Below, piece after piece: positions 24,567-32,142 of a stretch of DNA of 64,000 nucleotides. Source of the stretch: Selenomonadales bacterium (lineage in GTDB: Bacteria; Bacillota; Negativicutes; Sporomusales; UBA7701); contig JAHDOI010000016.1 in assembly GCA_018434945.1 (NCBI GenBank), positions 79,333-143,332 of the forward strand, given 5' to 3'. The position numbers and the translations under genes were made by a program. Every line of letters begins with the position of its first letter. Position 1 is the stretch's first letter. The notes below the pieces were generated by a model. The model searched no databases and had not been told where the DNA came from. It saw only the letters and a program-made list of their open reading frames with translations.

Positions 24567-25483
24567 GTCTTATCGGACTTAAGATAGTCATATCCAATTT
24601 TTAGGGCTCCCATAACCGGCTCCGGCCCCGGCGGGAGAAGTTCGGCCTGGCCGGCGAGCAGGCCGGCGAGCCGCTTCGTCAGACCCGGGTTGCCGAGCAG
24701 AAGGCCGCCGTAGAGGGCCACAGGCACCGGACCGGGGCCGGGAAAGCCGCGGGCGATGACCGAGCAGACGAGGCCGGCGAGTTCGACGGCGGCGTCGGCG
24801 AGGATGGCGGCGGCAAGTTCGTCGCCTTCGGCGGCGGCGTCGGCGACCGTCGTTGCGAGGGCGGCGATATCGGCTTTGGCGGCGGCGGGGCTGTAGATGA
24901 AGGCGATGAGGCCGGCGATGTCGGCCACGCCGAGCCGGGCGATGATCTTGTCGAGGAGGGGCGAGGGGATGTCCCGCCCTTCGGCGGCTTTGAGGCCGCG
25001 GGCAATGGCCTGGCGGCCGATGTCGTAGCCGCTGCCTTCGTCGCTGACGAGGTGGCCCCAGCCGCCGGCGCGGATGATCTCGCCGCCGCGGGTGCGGCCG
25101 TAGGCGATGGAGCCTGTGCCGGCAATGAGGACGATGCCCTCTCCCCTGTCTCCCAGCCCGGCGGCGAGGGCGATGCGGGCGTCGCTGCCGACCAGGCAGG
25201 GACAGCCCAGACCGGCCAGGGCGCCTAGGAGAAGTTGGCGGTCGCGGTCGCGATCGGCGCCGGCCAGGCCGAGGCTTACGAGGGCGAGGTCGGCCCTGGC
25301 GAATCCGGCGGCGGCGGCGAGGTCGTCGACGATGCCACCGACGAGGGCGGCGAAGGCGGGCAGGCCGATGGTGTGGTAGTTGGCGGCGCCTTTCTCGACC
25401 CGGGCCAGCAGACGGCCAGAAAGGTCGGCGGCGCAGGCGACCGTTTTTGTGCCGCCGCCGTCGATGCCGATGAGCCAGCGCAT
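24557..25483 (-). CDS. BadF/BcrA-type N-acetylhexosamine kinase (NagK/MurK-like)
   Basis: 308 residues, actin-like ATPase fold. It has IGIDGGGTKTVAC for phosphate 1, LVSLGLAGADR, VLIAGTGSIAYGR with GGWGHLVSDEGSGYDIG, and a closing VALYGGLLLGN. This family includes kinases for GlcNAc and MurNAc such as clostridial MurK. As first gene of an operon with murQ it probably makes MurNAc-6P and/or GlcNAc-6P. ATG at 25483 follows GGGGGAGAGG directly. The stop lies in element copy B. Confidence 0.85.
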   Translation of the reverse strand: MRWLIGIDGGGTKTVACAADLSGRLLARVEKGAANYHTIGLPAFAALVGGIVDDLAAAAGFARADLALVSLGLAGADRDRDRQLLLGALAGLGCPCLVGSDARIALAAGLGDRGEGIVLIAGTGSIAYGRTRGGEIIRAGGWGHLVSDEGSGYDIGRQAIARGLKAAEGRDIPSPLLDKIIARLGVADIAGLIAFIYSPAAAKADIAALATTVADAAAEGDELAAAILADAAVELAGLVCSVIARGFPGPGPVPVALYGGLLLGNPGLTKRLAGLLAGQAELLPPGPEPVMGALKIGYDYLKSDKTAL

Positions 25484-25576
25484 CCTCTCCCCCACCCTTC
25501 CGTGCGTTATTTCCACTTTATTTGACATTATCGGCGCTCTTTCCTTTTCTCAGCCGGCAAAGTAATAATTGGTAAG

Positions 25577-25602
25577 CAAAAAGCGGGCGATTACTCGCCC
25601 GC
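25577..25602 (-). terminator. Terminator after dacF
   Basis: GCGGGCGA-GTAA-TCGCCCGC followed by TTTTT on the minus strand. Element copy C sits between the dacF stop and this hairpin. Confidence 0.88.
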
Positions 25603-25628
25603 CCGCCGTTATTTTTTATAAAGCCGAA

Positions 25629-25748
25629 GGCCGTTCAGAAGTGCCCAGATGCAAGGCGCACCGGAGGCTGACACCGGAAGCGTACACGTACGTACGCTGA
25701 GGATGGCAGACGAGGAGCAACGCCGCAGATGGGCGCTTATCAACGGCC
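25629..25748 (+). repeat. Dispersed palindromic element, copy C
   Basis: Outer arms GGCCGTT and AACGGCC, the two conserved boxes unchanged, inner stem nearly identical to copy B. The dacF stop TGA (25740-25742) is inside the right arm, and the gene end reads GGC CGT TGA TAA. Confidence 0.92.
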
Positions 25749-26552
25749 GCTTACCACTGAGAACCCGTAGTCGAGGAGCTTTGCAGCATCCCCCCACCGC
25801 TCATCATCGTTGAGCAGCACGACGATGAGCTGAACGCCGCCGCGTCTGGCGGAGGCCACGAGGCAGTCGCCGGCCGCCTGGGTGTACCCTGTTTTGACGC
25901 CGCTGGCCCCGGGATAAGACTTGAGGAATTTGTTGGTGTTGCTGATTCTGACGGGGCCGCGGTTCTTGAAGGGGACGGCGTAGTCGCGCGTGGCGACGAT
26001 CCTGGCGAATTCGGGATTATGCAGAGCCTGGGCGGTGATGAGGGCGAGGTCTTTGGCGGAGCTGTAGTGGTTGTTGGGGTCGGGCAGACCGTGAGGGTTG
26101 GCGAAGTGGGTGTTGATGAGGCCCATCTGCTGGATTCTGGCGTTCATCAGGTCTACGAAGGCGGGCACCGAACCGGCGATATGCTCGGCGACCGCTTCGG
26201 CGGCGTCGTTGCCCGATACGAGCATCAGGCCGTAGAGCAGGTCGCGGAAGCTGAGGCGGTCGCCGGCCCGGAGCTCGAGGCTTGAGCCTTCGCAACTGGC
26301 GGCACGGCCGCTGACGGTGACTAAGGAATCCGGTTTGCCCCGTTCCAGGGCGACGAGGGCGGTCATGATTTTGGTGGTGCTGGCGGGGTACATGATGGCG
26401 TCAGGGTTGATGGCGTACAGTATCCGTCTTGTGCCGGCGACCATGAGCACGGCCGCTTCGGCGTCGACTTTGGGGGCCGGTGGCGCCGCGAGGACAACGG
26501 TCTGGCAGAGAAGCACGATTATGGCGATCAGCGGTATGAGACGGCGGCGCAT
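25740..26552 (-). CDS. dacF: D-alanyl-D-alanine carboxypeptidase (PBP5/DacF family)
   Basis: 270 residues. A signal peptide of about 23 residues (IAIIVLLCQTVVLAA) is followed by the penicillin-binding fold: STTK (SxxK) near 60, SGN near 118 and KTG near 220. The usual C-terminal amphipathic PBP5 anchor domain is absent, so the protein ends shortly after the catalytic domain. It trims the terminal D-Ala of pentapeptides outside the membrane. The last codons and stop are formed by element copy C (Gly-Arg-stop). A true ancestral C-terminus may have been truncated by insertion. Confidence 0.9.
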   Translation of the reverse strand: MRRRLIPLIAIIVLLCQTVVLAAPPAPKVDAEAAVLMVAGTRRILYAINPDAIMYPASTTKIMTALVALERGKPDSLVTVSGRAASCEGSSLELRAGDRLSFRDLLYGLMLVSGNDAAEAVAEHIAGSVPAFVDLMNARIQQMGLINTHFANPHGLPDPNNHYSSAKDLALITAQALHNPEFARIVATRDYAVPFKNRGPVRISNTNKFLKSYPGASGVKTGYTQAAGDCLVASARRGGVQLIVVLLNDDERWGDAAKLLDYGFSVVSGR

Positions 26553-26647
26553 AGAACTACCTCCACTTATGCAGGCCCAGAGCGTTGTGCTGCGGGTTAG
26601 TTAACAATAATATTCGGACAGGGACTGACATTTCCTGCAAGCACGCG

Positions 26648-26690
26648 ACAAAAAATGCTGTGCGCCGGCGGGGGGCCGGCGGACAGGACT
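26648..26690 (-). terminator. Terminator after the deacetylase gene
   Basis: CGCCGGC-CCCCC-GCCGGCG with further pairing outside (TGTC/GCACA), followed by GCATTTTTTG on the minus strand. Confidence 0.75.
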
Positions 26691-27387
26691 ATTGCCTGAC
26701 CTCGTAGTATTGAAGCAGTTCCCCCACGGTGACGAATTCGTACCCTTCGGCGCGGAGGCGGTCGATAACGGCGGCGACAGCCGCCGGGGTATTGGCGGCG
26801 CATTCGCCTTCGTGGAGGAGGACGATGCCCCCGGGTTTTGCCTGACGGACGATGGTGTTTGCTATCTGCGCCGAGCTTCGCCGTTCCCAGTCGCGGGGGT
26901 CGATCGACCAGAGGATGGTGGCGTAGCCCCGCACGGCGAGGTCGGCGACGAGCAGGTCGTTGTAGCCGCCGCCCGGCGGCCTGAACAGGTTGGGCCGCGC
27001 GCCGACGGCGGCTACGACCGTTTCGAACTGCGCCAGGTCGGCGTATAATTCTTCGCGGGGCTGTTTGTTGGGGAACTGGTGGCGGTAGCCGTGACTGGCG
27101 ATTTCCTGTCCGCCGGCGGCTATGTCTGCCAGCAGGTCGGGATATTTGACGGCGTTTTCGCCGAGCAGGAAGAAGGTGGCCCGCGCGTTTTTGGCGGACA
27201 GCACCGCCAGGAGCTCCCGGGTGGTAAAAGGATGCGGCCCGTCGTCGAATGTGAGGGCGATTATTTTGTGGCTGGTGGGCACTTTTTTTATGGCCCGGCT
27301 ATGGTCCTGGAGGGCGTGGCTGACGGCCAGCAGGGCGACGAGCACCCCGACGGCGAGAAAGAATCCCCACGATTTCCTGCGCTTCAT
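26689..27387 (-). CDS. Polysaccharide deacetylase (NodB domain)
   Basis: 232 residues. An N-terminal membrane anchor (FFLAVGVLVALLAVSHAL) is followed by the NodB domain: IALTFDDGPHP (motif 1), ASHGYRHQF (motif 2 His pair), LFRPPGGGYN (motif 3), LWSIDPRDW (motif 4) and GGIVLLHEG (motif 5, usual LLHD/E). All catalytic positions look intact. Targets may be peptidoglycan or spore cortex glycans. ATG at 27387 follows GGAGGG; an upstream frame to 27441 has no ribosome site. It forms its own unit. Confidence 0.92.
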   Translation of the reverse strand: MKRRKSWGFFLAVGVLVALLAVSHALQDHSRAIKKVPTSHKIIALTFDDGPHPFTTRELLAVLSAKNARATFFLLGENAVKYPDLLADIAAGGQEIASHGYRHQFPNKQPREELYADLAQFETVVAAVGARPNLFRPPGGGYNDLLVADLAVRGYATILWSIDPRDWERRSSAQIANTIVRQAKPGGIVLLHEGECAANTPAAVAAVIDRLRAEGYEFVTVGELLQYYEVRQ

Positions 27388-27547
27388 TGTCGTCCCTCCC
27401 TCCGGCAATTTCCCGGCCGCAGCCGGCGGCCTGGTCCTCATAGGGAAGCATATGCCGGCGGGCAGGGAGGTATGATTTCACCCGCCCAAATGAAAGAGCC
27501 CGGCGTGTGCCGGGACTCCGGGCGCTGATATTCGGCGGCCTTGCCCG

Positions 27548-27772
27548 CTATACCGGGGTACATGGCCGCGGCATGCAGAAGCGGCGCGGGAAGCAGTTCC
27601 AGCTTTGATACTTGTATCCTTGATAGATCGGATAGTTTGCGGGGTAGTAGTCGGTCTCGATGAAGCTTACCAGTTCGGGGTTGAGTTCGATGAACACTTC
27701 GGTGGGGATGAGGGGGTTGAAGGCTTCGGTCGGTATCTGTCGGCACGATTTTGACGGCTCTTTTGGCGGCAC
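27548..27772 (-). CDS. Small Pro/Tyr-rich protein of unknown function
   Basis: 74 residues, not recognised. It starts at a GTG 6-9 nt after a strong AAGGAGGGAG site. The N-terminus is polar (PPKEPSKSCRQ), the middle reads ELNPELVSFIETDYYPANYP, and the end is cysteine-rich (NCFPRRFCMPRPC). There is no signal peptide or membrane span. Tyr/Pro/Cys composition would suit a spore coat or crosslinked structural protein, but this is only a guess from composition. A hairpin with a weak T-run follows at about 27490-27525. Confidence 0.5.
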   Translation of the reverse strand: MPPKEPSKSCRQIPTEAFNPLIPTEVFIELNPELVSFIETDYYPANYPIYQGYKYQSWNCFPRRFCMPRPCTPV

Positions 27773-27944
27773 CGGTTTCTCCCTCCTTGTCGGTGGGCTT
27801 CTCTATTATCTTATGCGCGTCGGTGGCAGGGGACTACATAAAACGGTGGCGGATCAATATTTGCGCAGGCGGCCGCAGGAGGTGCGGCAAAATAGCGCGT
27901 CGAAGCATAGGATTATATAGTAATTACGGCAAGGAGGTTGTGCG

Positions 27945-28463
27945 ATGAAGGAAGACAAGGGCTGGAACCCTTACGTGGCCGGGGCGCTGAGCGGCCTGGT
28001 GTCGATCCTGTCGGTGTGGGTCGCCGGCAAGTACCTAGGGGTCTCGACGACGTTCGTGCGGACGACCGGGATGATCGAGCAGCTGTTCGGCGCCGAACGG
28101 GTGGCTAAGATGGAGTATTTTATCCGCGAGGTACCGAAGTTCGACTGGCAGTGGCTGTTCGTGGCCGGGATTTTCGTCGGGGCGTTCCTGGCGGCCCGGA
28201 CGGCGGGCGAGTTCCGCCTGCAGGCGGTGCCCGATATGTGGCGCGAGCGCTTCGGGGCGTCTGCCTGGCACCGGGGAGCGGTTGCGTTCGTCGGCGGGAT
28301 CGTGGCAATGTTCGGCGCCCGCCTGGCCGACGGCTGACCGAGCGGGCATGGGCTGAGCGGTTCGCTTCAGCTGGCGGTCAGCGGTTATATCGCGCTGGTG
28401 TGCTTCTTCGTAGGCGGCCTGATAATGGCCAGGATTGTGTACGGGGGAGGCGGCGGCAAATGA
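27945..28463 (+). CDS. YeeE/YedE half-transporter, candidate selenoprotein (in-frame TGA at 28335)
   Basis: 172 residues if TGA 28335-28337 is read as Sec, 130 if it stops. Before the TGA: an N-terminal membrane helix, then GIFVGAFLAARTAGEF and FVGGIVAMFGARLADG. After it the same frame continues PSGHGLSGSLQLAVSGYIALVCFFVGGL, another family-typical helix. YeeE/YedE proteins carry GARLAGGCTSGHGxSG here, so TGA replaces the conserved Cys codon. The extended frame ends exactly at an ATGA overlap with the next gene. A SECIS-like hairpin follows the TGA. The family moves thiosulfate or takes part in selenium handling. ATG at 27945 follows AAGGAGG. Confidence 0.85.
28335..28380 (+). promoter_or_regulatory. 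Candidate bacterial SECIS hairpin
   Basis: Lower stem TGACCG (including the TGA itself) pairs with CGGTCA at 28375-28380. Upper stem CTGA-GCG pairs with CGC-T-TCAG with one bulged T. The tip GGTT lies 21 nt after the TGA. Distance and a G/U tip fit bacterial SECIS elements; the bulge is on the 3' side, unlike E. coli fdhF. Confidence 0.7.
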
Positions 28464-29035
28464 CTGAGTTATTGTACGGGTTCGTCACTGGGGTGTTGTT
28501 CGGGTTTTTCCTGCAGAAAGGACGGGTGCTCCGCTACGATAAGCAGCTGGGGGCGCTGCGCCTGGTGGATTTCACGATTGTAAAGTTCATGCTGTCGCAC
28601 GTGGTTGTGGCGATGGTGGGTGTTTACCTGCTTTATGACCTCGGTCTGGTGAAGCTGGCGGTGAAGCCGACCATTCTGGGCGGCGTGGTGATCGGCGGCC
28701 TGATCTTCGGCCTGGGCTGGGGGCTGGTTGGTTACTGCCCGGGCACGGCGGTGGCGTCGCTGGGCGAGGGCCGTCTGGACGCGGCGTGGGCTATCCTGGG
28801 CATGCTTGTGGGCGCCGGCCTTTACGCTGAGGCGTTCCCGTGGCTGAAAACGACGGTGCTGACGTGGGGCAATTACGGCAAGGTCACTCTGCCCCAGGCG
28901 CTGGGCGTCAACCACTGGGCGGTTATCGCGGCTGTGGCGGCGCTGACGCTGCTGCTGTTCTGGCAGTTGGAAAGATATGAGGGTGCGAGACCGGCCCTGA
29001 AGCTGCAGAAACGCACGGGCCAGGGGATAAGGTGA
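28460..29035 (+). CDS. YeeE/YedE half-transporter
   Basis: 191 residues with about five membrane segments. It begins LLYGFVTGVLFGFFLQKGR, which matches the second-half repeat of YeeE/YedE proteins, and carries GWGLVGYCPGTAVASLGEG, where Cys is the conserved chalcogen-relay residue. Thus this half keeps Cys while its partner has TGA. The ATG overlaps the upstream stop (ATGA). The two halves probably form one transporter for a sulfur or selenium oxyanion. Confidence 0.87.
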   Translation: MTELLYGFVTGVLFGFFLQKGRVLRYDKQLGALRLVDFTIVKFMLSHVVVAMVGVYLLYDLGLVKLAVKPTILGGVVIGGLIFGLGWGLVGYCPGTAVASLGEGRLDAAWAILGMLVGAGLYAEAFPWLKTTVLTWGNYGKVTLPQALGVNHWAVIAAVAALTLLLFWQLERYEGARPALKLQKRTGQGIR

Positions 29036-29077
29036 CTCCGGGCGTCAGGACCTCCGGATAGGAAGATGGGGTGACGC

Positions 29078-30139
29078 ATGACTGTCATGACCGACGCCGA
29101 GCTTTGGCCGGCGGAGTATCTGGGCGACAGCCGACCGCCGCGGTCGCTGTCGATGCCCTGGCAGATGAATGTTGCGCTGACGACACGCTGCCCGCTGAAC
29201 TGCCCGCAGTGTTATGTGAAGGCGGAGGAAGCGCGGGACATCGATTGGGATGTGCTGGCGGCTTTTATCGCCGAGGCTTCGGCGCTGAAGGTGCATGAGC
29301 TTAATCTGAGCGGCGGCGAGCCCCTCTCTTACCCCCGGCTGGTGGAGGCGGTCAGGCTGGCGACGGCGGCGGGGATCGGGACGGCGGTGGCGACGAGCGG
29401 CGTGGGATTGACTGCCGAGCTGGCGAAGGAGCTGAGGGATAGCGGCCTGGGCAGCCTGTGGCTGTCGCTGAATGGGTCGCGGGAGGAAATCCACTCCCTG
29501 TCGCGCGCCTGCTTCCGTGAGACGGTGGCGGCGGCCGAGCTGCTGCGCAGCCTGGGCCAGCCCTTCTATATAAATTGGGTGGCCCGCCGCGACAACGCCG
29601 GCGATTTTCCCGCCCTGGTGACCAAAGCGAAGGAACTGGGGGCGGGAGGCATAGTCGTCCTGGTGCTGAAGCCCGATTCCCGCCACAACGCCGAGGCGGT
29701 CCTGACAGGCGAGGCTTTCTTCCGGCTGGCGGCGTTCCTGCGCGGCTACGACGACCCGGCGATGCCGATCGAGGTAGAGAGCTGTTATCCGGCGCTGCGG
29801 CTGGCGGTGTACGGGAAGTGGACGACAGGCATCGAAGCAGGCTGCAGCGCGGGGCGCGACGCGGTGGCGGTGGATGTGGACGGCCGGCTCAACCCCTGCC
29901 CGCACCTGGATTATCCCGAGGCCGGGCTGACGGTCAGGGAGTATTGGCAGAATTCGCCGGTGCTGGCGGCTTTAAGAGCGACGGAGGAGGCGATCGGCGC
30001 CCCCTGCAACCGGTGCGGGCATACCCCCTACTGCCGGCCGTGCCGGGCGAAGGCGGTCAAGGTGTACGGCGACCCGTCGGCCGGCGACCGGCAGTGCCCG
30101 GTGGCGCTGCGGGAGTTGACGGGACGCCTGTTCGGGTAA
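29078..30139 (+). CDS. Radical SAM protein with SPASM-like C-terminal domain
   Basis: 353 residues. The radical SAM cluster motif is CPLNCPQC (CxxxCxxC, about residues 38-45), followed by LNLSGGEPLSYP. The C-terminal part has a Cys set for extra iron-sulfur clusters: AGCSAG, LNPCPHLDYPE, CNRCGHTPYCRPCRAK and DRQCPV. Such proteins modify peptides or proteins. Two contexts compete. It follows the yedE pair by 42 bp on the same strand, suggesting a selenium/sulfur link. Alternatively, the peptide precursors at 30650-32702 lie just beyond and could be substrates. ATG at 29078 is 6 nt after GGGG. Confidence 0.88.
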   Translation: MTVMTDAELWPAEYLGDSRPPRSLSMPWQMNVALTTRCPLNCPQCYVKAEEARDIDWDVLAAFIAEASALKVHELNLSGGEPLSYPRLVEAVRLATAAGIGTAVATSGVGLTAELAKELRDSGLGSLWLSLNGSREEIHSLSRACFRETVAAAELLRSLGQPFYINWVARRDNAGDFPALVTKAKELGAGGIVVLVLKPDSRHNAEAVLTGEAFFRLAAFLRGYDDPAMPIEVESCYPALRLAVYGKWTTGIEAGCSAGRDAVAVDVDGRLNPCPHLDYPEAGLTVREYWQNSPVLAALRATEEAIGAPCNRCGHTPYCRPCRAKAVKVYGDPSAGDRQCPVALRELTGRLFG

Positions 30140-30147
30140 GATGATGA

Positions 30148-30160
30148 TTATCAACGGCCG
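30148..30160 (+). repeat. Solo right end of the dispersed element
   Basis: TTATCAACGGCCG begins 8 bp after the radical SAM stop codon and equals the right terminus of copies C and D. No left half is present. Confidence 0.5.
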
Positions 30161-30170
30161 CTAACGAACG

Positions 30171-30203
30171 GAAAAAACCCGGCGAGTAATCGCCGGGTTT
30201 TCT
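30171..30203. terminator. Bidirectional terminator
   Basis: AAAACCCGGCGA-GTAA-TCGCCGGGTTTT with A- and T-runs on both sides, shared by the convergent radical SAM and XRE genes. Confidence 0.9.
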
Positions 30204-30211
30204 GCAGGGAA

Positions 30212-30550
30212 TCAGTCGGAACCGGAGGTTCGACCCTCCGGCGCATTTGCCGCCGCCTCAAGTTGTTCGAGGAATCGCGACAACAGTTCCCGCTGCTGCG
30301 GCGTGAGCCGCTGGGCGGCTTCCACCAGGCGCTCGATGTCAGGCGGCAAAAGGATGCCTGGCGAAAAAAACTCCGCCAAAGTGACACCAAGCGCTTCGCA
30401 GATGCGGTAGAGGGTTTCGATGGAAGGGGTTTTGATGTCGCGCTCTATCTGGCTTATGAAGGGCTGCGAGAGGTCAGTCGCCCGCGCCAGCTCCTCGAGG
30501 GTGAGCCGGTTAGCCTTGCGGAGACGCCTGATCCGTTGTCCGATATCCAT
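30212..30550 (-). CDS. XRE-family HTH regulator
   Basis: 112 residues. The HTH_3 domain covers about residues 4-60: IGQRIRRLRKANRLTLEELA, then SQPFISQIERDIKTPSIETLYRICEALGV. The C-terminal 45 residues are a charged helix (RLTPQQRELLSRFLEQLEAA) probably used for dimerisation. The start at 30550 has only a GGTGG ribosome site, so expression may be low. It lies downstream of the two NHLP precursor genes with its own promoter, so it is the likely local regulator of the peptide locus. Confidence 0.87.
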   Translation of the reverse strand: MDIGQRIRRLRKANRLTLEELARATDLSQPFISQIERDIKTPSIETLYRICEALGVTLAEFFSPGILLPPDIERLVEAAQRLTPQQRELLSRFLEQLEAAANAPEGRTSGSD

Positions 30551-30587
30551 ATTACCACCGCGCTTCTCTAAATTGAGACACAACACT

Positions 30588-30616
30588 ATTATGGCAAAAG
30601 AGCGAATAAGATGCAA
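30588..30616 (-). promoter_or_regulatory. Promoter of the XRE regulator gene
   Basis: -35 TTGCAT (30616-30611), 17-bp spacer, -10 CATAAT (30593-30588) on the minus strand. It is located between the precursor stop and the regulator start. Confidence 0.6.
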
Positions 30617-30649
30617 CCGAAATGCTTGTCGTCTGCAGACGGTTTATGT

Positions 30650-31336
30650 TTACCAGCGCCGGTGGAAGATGCTGGCGACGGCGTGCGCGGCCTTGGATAC
30701 TCCCGAGCCGACTGCTTTTGCGGCGGTGGCGATGCCTTGACGGACATCGCCGTCGGCGATGAGCCCGCCTATCCCCGAGATGATAAGAGGTGCGCCGAAT
30801 ATGACGCCGCCAGGAAGAACCGACATGGCGGCACCGGCGACAATCGAGCCGCCGCCTACGCCGTACTGGACTTTCTGCAGCGTACTTGTGCCGCCGGCGA
30901 CCTGGTCGAGCTCGGCGTCGGTGAGGCTGGGCGGCCGCTGGGGGATGACGATATAGTAAGTGTTTTCGGTCTGCTCGACGACTTTGAGGGCGGGCTTGTC
31001 AGGCAGCGTGTAGTTGAGATGATCCCGGAAAGCGGCCTTGGGGTCGGCGAGGAGGGCGGCCTTGAAGGGAGATTCGGCCCAGGCCTTGGCGGAGATGCGC
31101 ACCTGGACGTCCTGCTCGTCGTCCGCGGAGAGCATCGCGGGCGGTATGAGGACGAGGTGCTCGGTGTCGGGGGTGTCGAAGAGAACTTCGACGTTGGTGC
31201 CGGCGGGTAAGTCGAGGCCGAATTCGCCGGCGATGATGCCCTTGGGGTCGGCGGCGAACTGGCGCCGGTAATCGGGGCTGGACCAGACGCGGGCGAGGAG
31301 CTCGGCCCGCTTGTTCTCAATGGCGGTGTTGTCCAT
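30650..31336 (-). CDS. RiPP-type precursor with doubled NHLP leader, peptide B
   Basis: 228 residues. Residues about 1-72 and 75-148 are two copies of the nitrile-hydratase-like leader (AELLARVWSSPDYRRQFAADP and RISAKAWAESPFKAALLADP, each followed by a strand pair). The second ends LTDAELDQVAGG, a double-glycine cleavage site for a C39 peptidase. The 78-residue core is Gly/Ala-rich and hydrophobic (GGGSIVAGAAMSVLPGG; GAPLIISGIGGLIADG) with a cationic amphipathic tail ending SIFHRRW. The core lacks Cys. ATG at 31336 follows GGAGG by 7 nt. It resembles pore-forming bacteriocins more than lanthipeptides. Confidence 0.82.
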   Translation of the reverse strand: MDNTAIENKRAELLARVWSSPDYRRQFAADPKGIIAGEFGLDLPAGTNVEVLFDTPDTEHLVLIPPAMLSADDEQDVQVRISAKAWAESPFKAALLADPKAAFRDHLNYTLPDKPALKVVEQTENTYYIVIPQRPPSLTDAELDQVAGGTSTLQKVQYGVGGGSIVAGAAMSVLPGGVIFGAPLIISGIGGLIADGDVRQGIATAAKAVGSGVSKAAHAVASIFHRRW

Positions 31337-31370
31337 TTTAATACCTCCCTGTTTGACCTTTTCGTGCGGC

Positions 31371-32048
31371 TTACCAGCCGTGGAAGACTTTTTTGGCGGC
31401 GTGGCCGATGGATTTGCCGATTTTCTTGCCTTCGTGGCCGATCCATTTGGCATCCGCTTTCACGGTGTCGCGGTCTTGATACATTGTCAGACCGATCGTA
31501 GCGACCGAAGCCGGAGTCATCCACGGCTCCACGATAGCGGCGCCTCCCCATAATGCGATGGTGACGCCCATATCGATGTTTTGTTGCTCTGTCTTGCTCA
31601 TGCCGCCGGCGACTTTGTCGAGGTCGGCGTCGGAAAGAGTAGCGGGGCGGACGGGGATTATACCGTAGACGTGGTCACCGGTTTGCTCGACGACTTTAAT
31701 GTGGACGCCGGGGTTGATTTTAGCGGCGAAAGCGGCGGTTAGGGCGGCGGCGGGGTCGGCGAGGAGGGCTTTTTTGAAGGCGGGGTCGGTCCAGGCTTTG
31801 GCGAGGATGGCGGCCTTGGGGCCGGCCTTCTCTTCGTCAGGCAGATCGTCCGGGTCGACGAGAACGAGATGGACGGTGTCGGCAGTGTCTTCGAGGATGG
31901 TTACGGTGATGTCGGCGGGCAGGTCGAGGGAGAATTCGCGGGCGATAATTTCCTTGGGGTCGGCGATGAGGGCTTCGCGGTACCCGGGATCGGTCCAGGC
32001 CTTGCTTATCACCGCTGCGCGCTTGTGGACGATGTCGCTCTTCTCCAT
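31371..32048 (-). CDS. RiPP-type precursor with doubled NHLP leader, peptide A
   Basis: 225 residues. Two leader copies: AAVISKAWTDPGYREALIADP and AAILAKAWTDPAFKKALLADP (about 75 residues apart), the second closing with LSDADLDKVAGG. The core of about 76 residues (MSKTEQQNIDMGVTIALWGG onward) has one hydrophobic segment, then a basic tail GKKIGKSIGHAAKKVFHGW. It shares the FH-x-W type ending with peptide B, suggesting a two-component pair. ATG at 32048 follows GGAGG by 7 nt. It is the first gene after a perfect-consensus promoter. Confidence 0.83.
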   Translation of the reverse strand: MEKSDIVHKRAAVISKAWTDPGYREALIADPKEIIAREFSLDLPADITVTILEDTADTVHLVLVDPDDLPDEEKAGPKAAILAKAWTDPAFKKALLADPAAALTAAFAAKINPGVHIKVVEQTGDHVYGIIPVRPATLSDADLDKVAGGMSKTEQQNIDMGVTIALWGGAAIVEPWMTPASVATIGLTMYQDRDTVKADAKWIGHEGKKIGKSIGHAAKKVFHGW

Positions 32049-32112
32049 TGGGCTCCCTCCTAAAATCGCGGCGTGTTAACCATAAGTAAAAATGCTATTC
32101 CCTTTTGAGCAA

Positions 32113-32142
32113 ATTATAGCTCTTGGTTAAATATTGTGTCAA
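32113..32142 (-). promoter_or_regulatory. Consensus promoter of the NHLP precursor genes
   Basis: -35 TTGACA (32142-32137), 18-bp spacer, -10 TATAAT (32118-32113). Both hexamers match the sigma-A consensus exactly, so strong expression is expected. The surrounding 32049-32350 is AT-rich compared with the flanks. Confidence 0.85.

Noticed and set aside
28335..28337. Reading the yedE TGA as a simple stop or a decayed gene
   Set aside because: The frame continues through a family-typical helix and ends in an ATGA overlap with the next gene; a pseudogene would not keep this.
31337..31453. N-terminal extension of precursor B
   Set aside because: It would overlap the end of precursor A, lacks a ribosome site, and the ATG at 31336 has GGAGG at a good distance.
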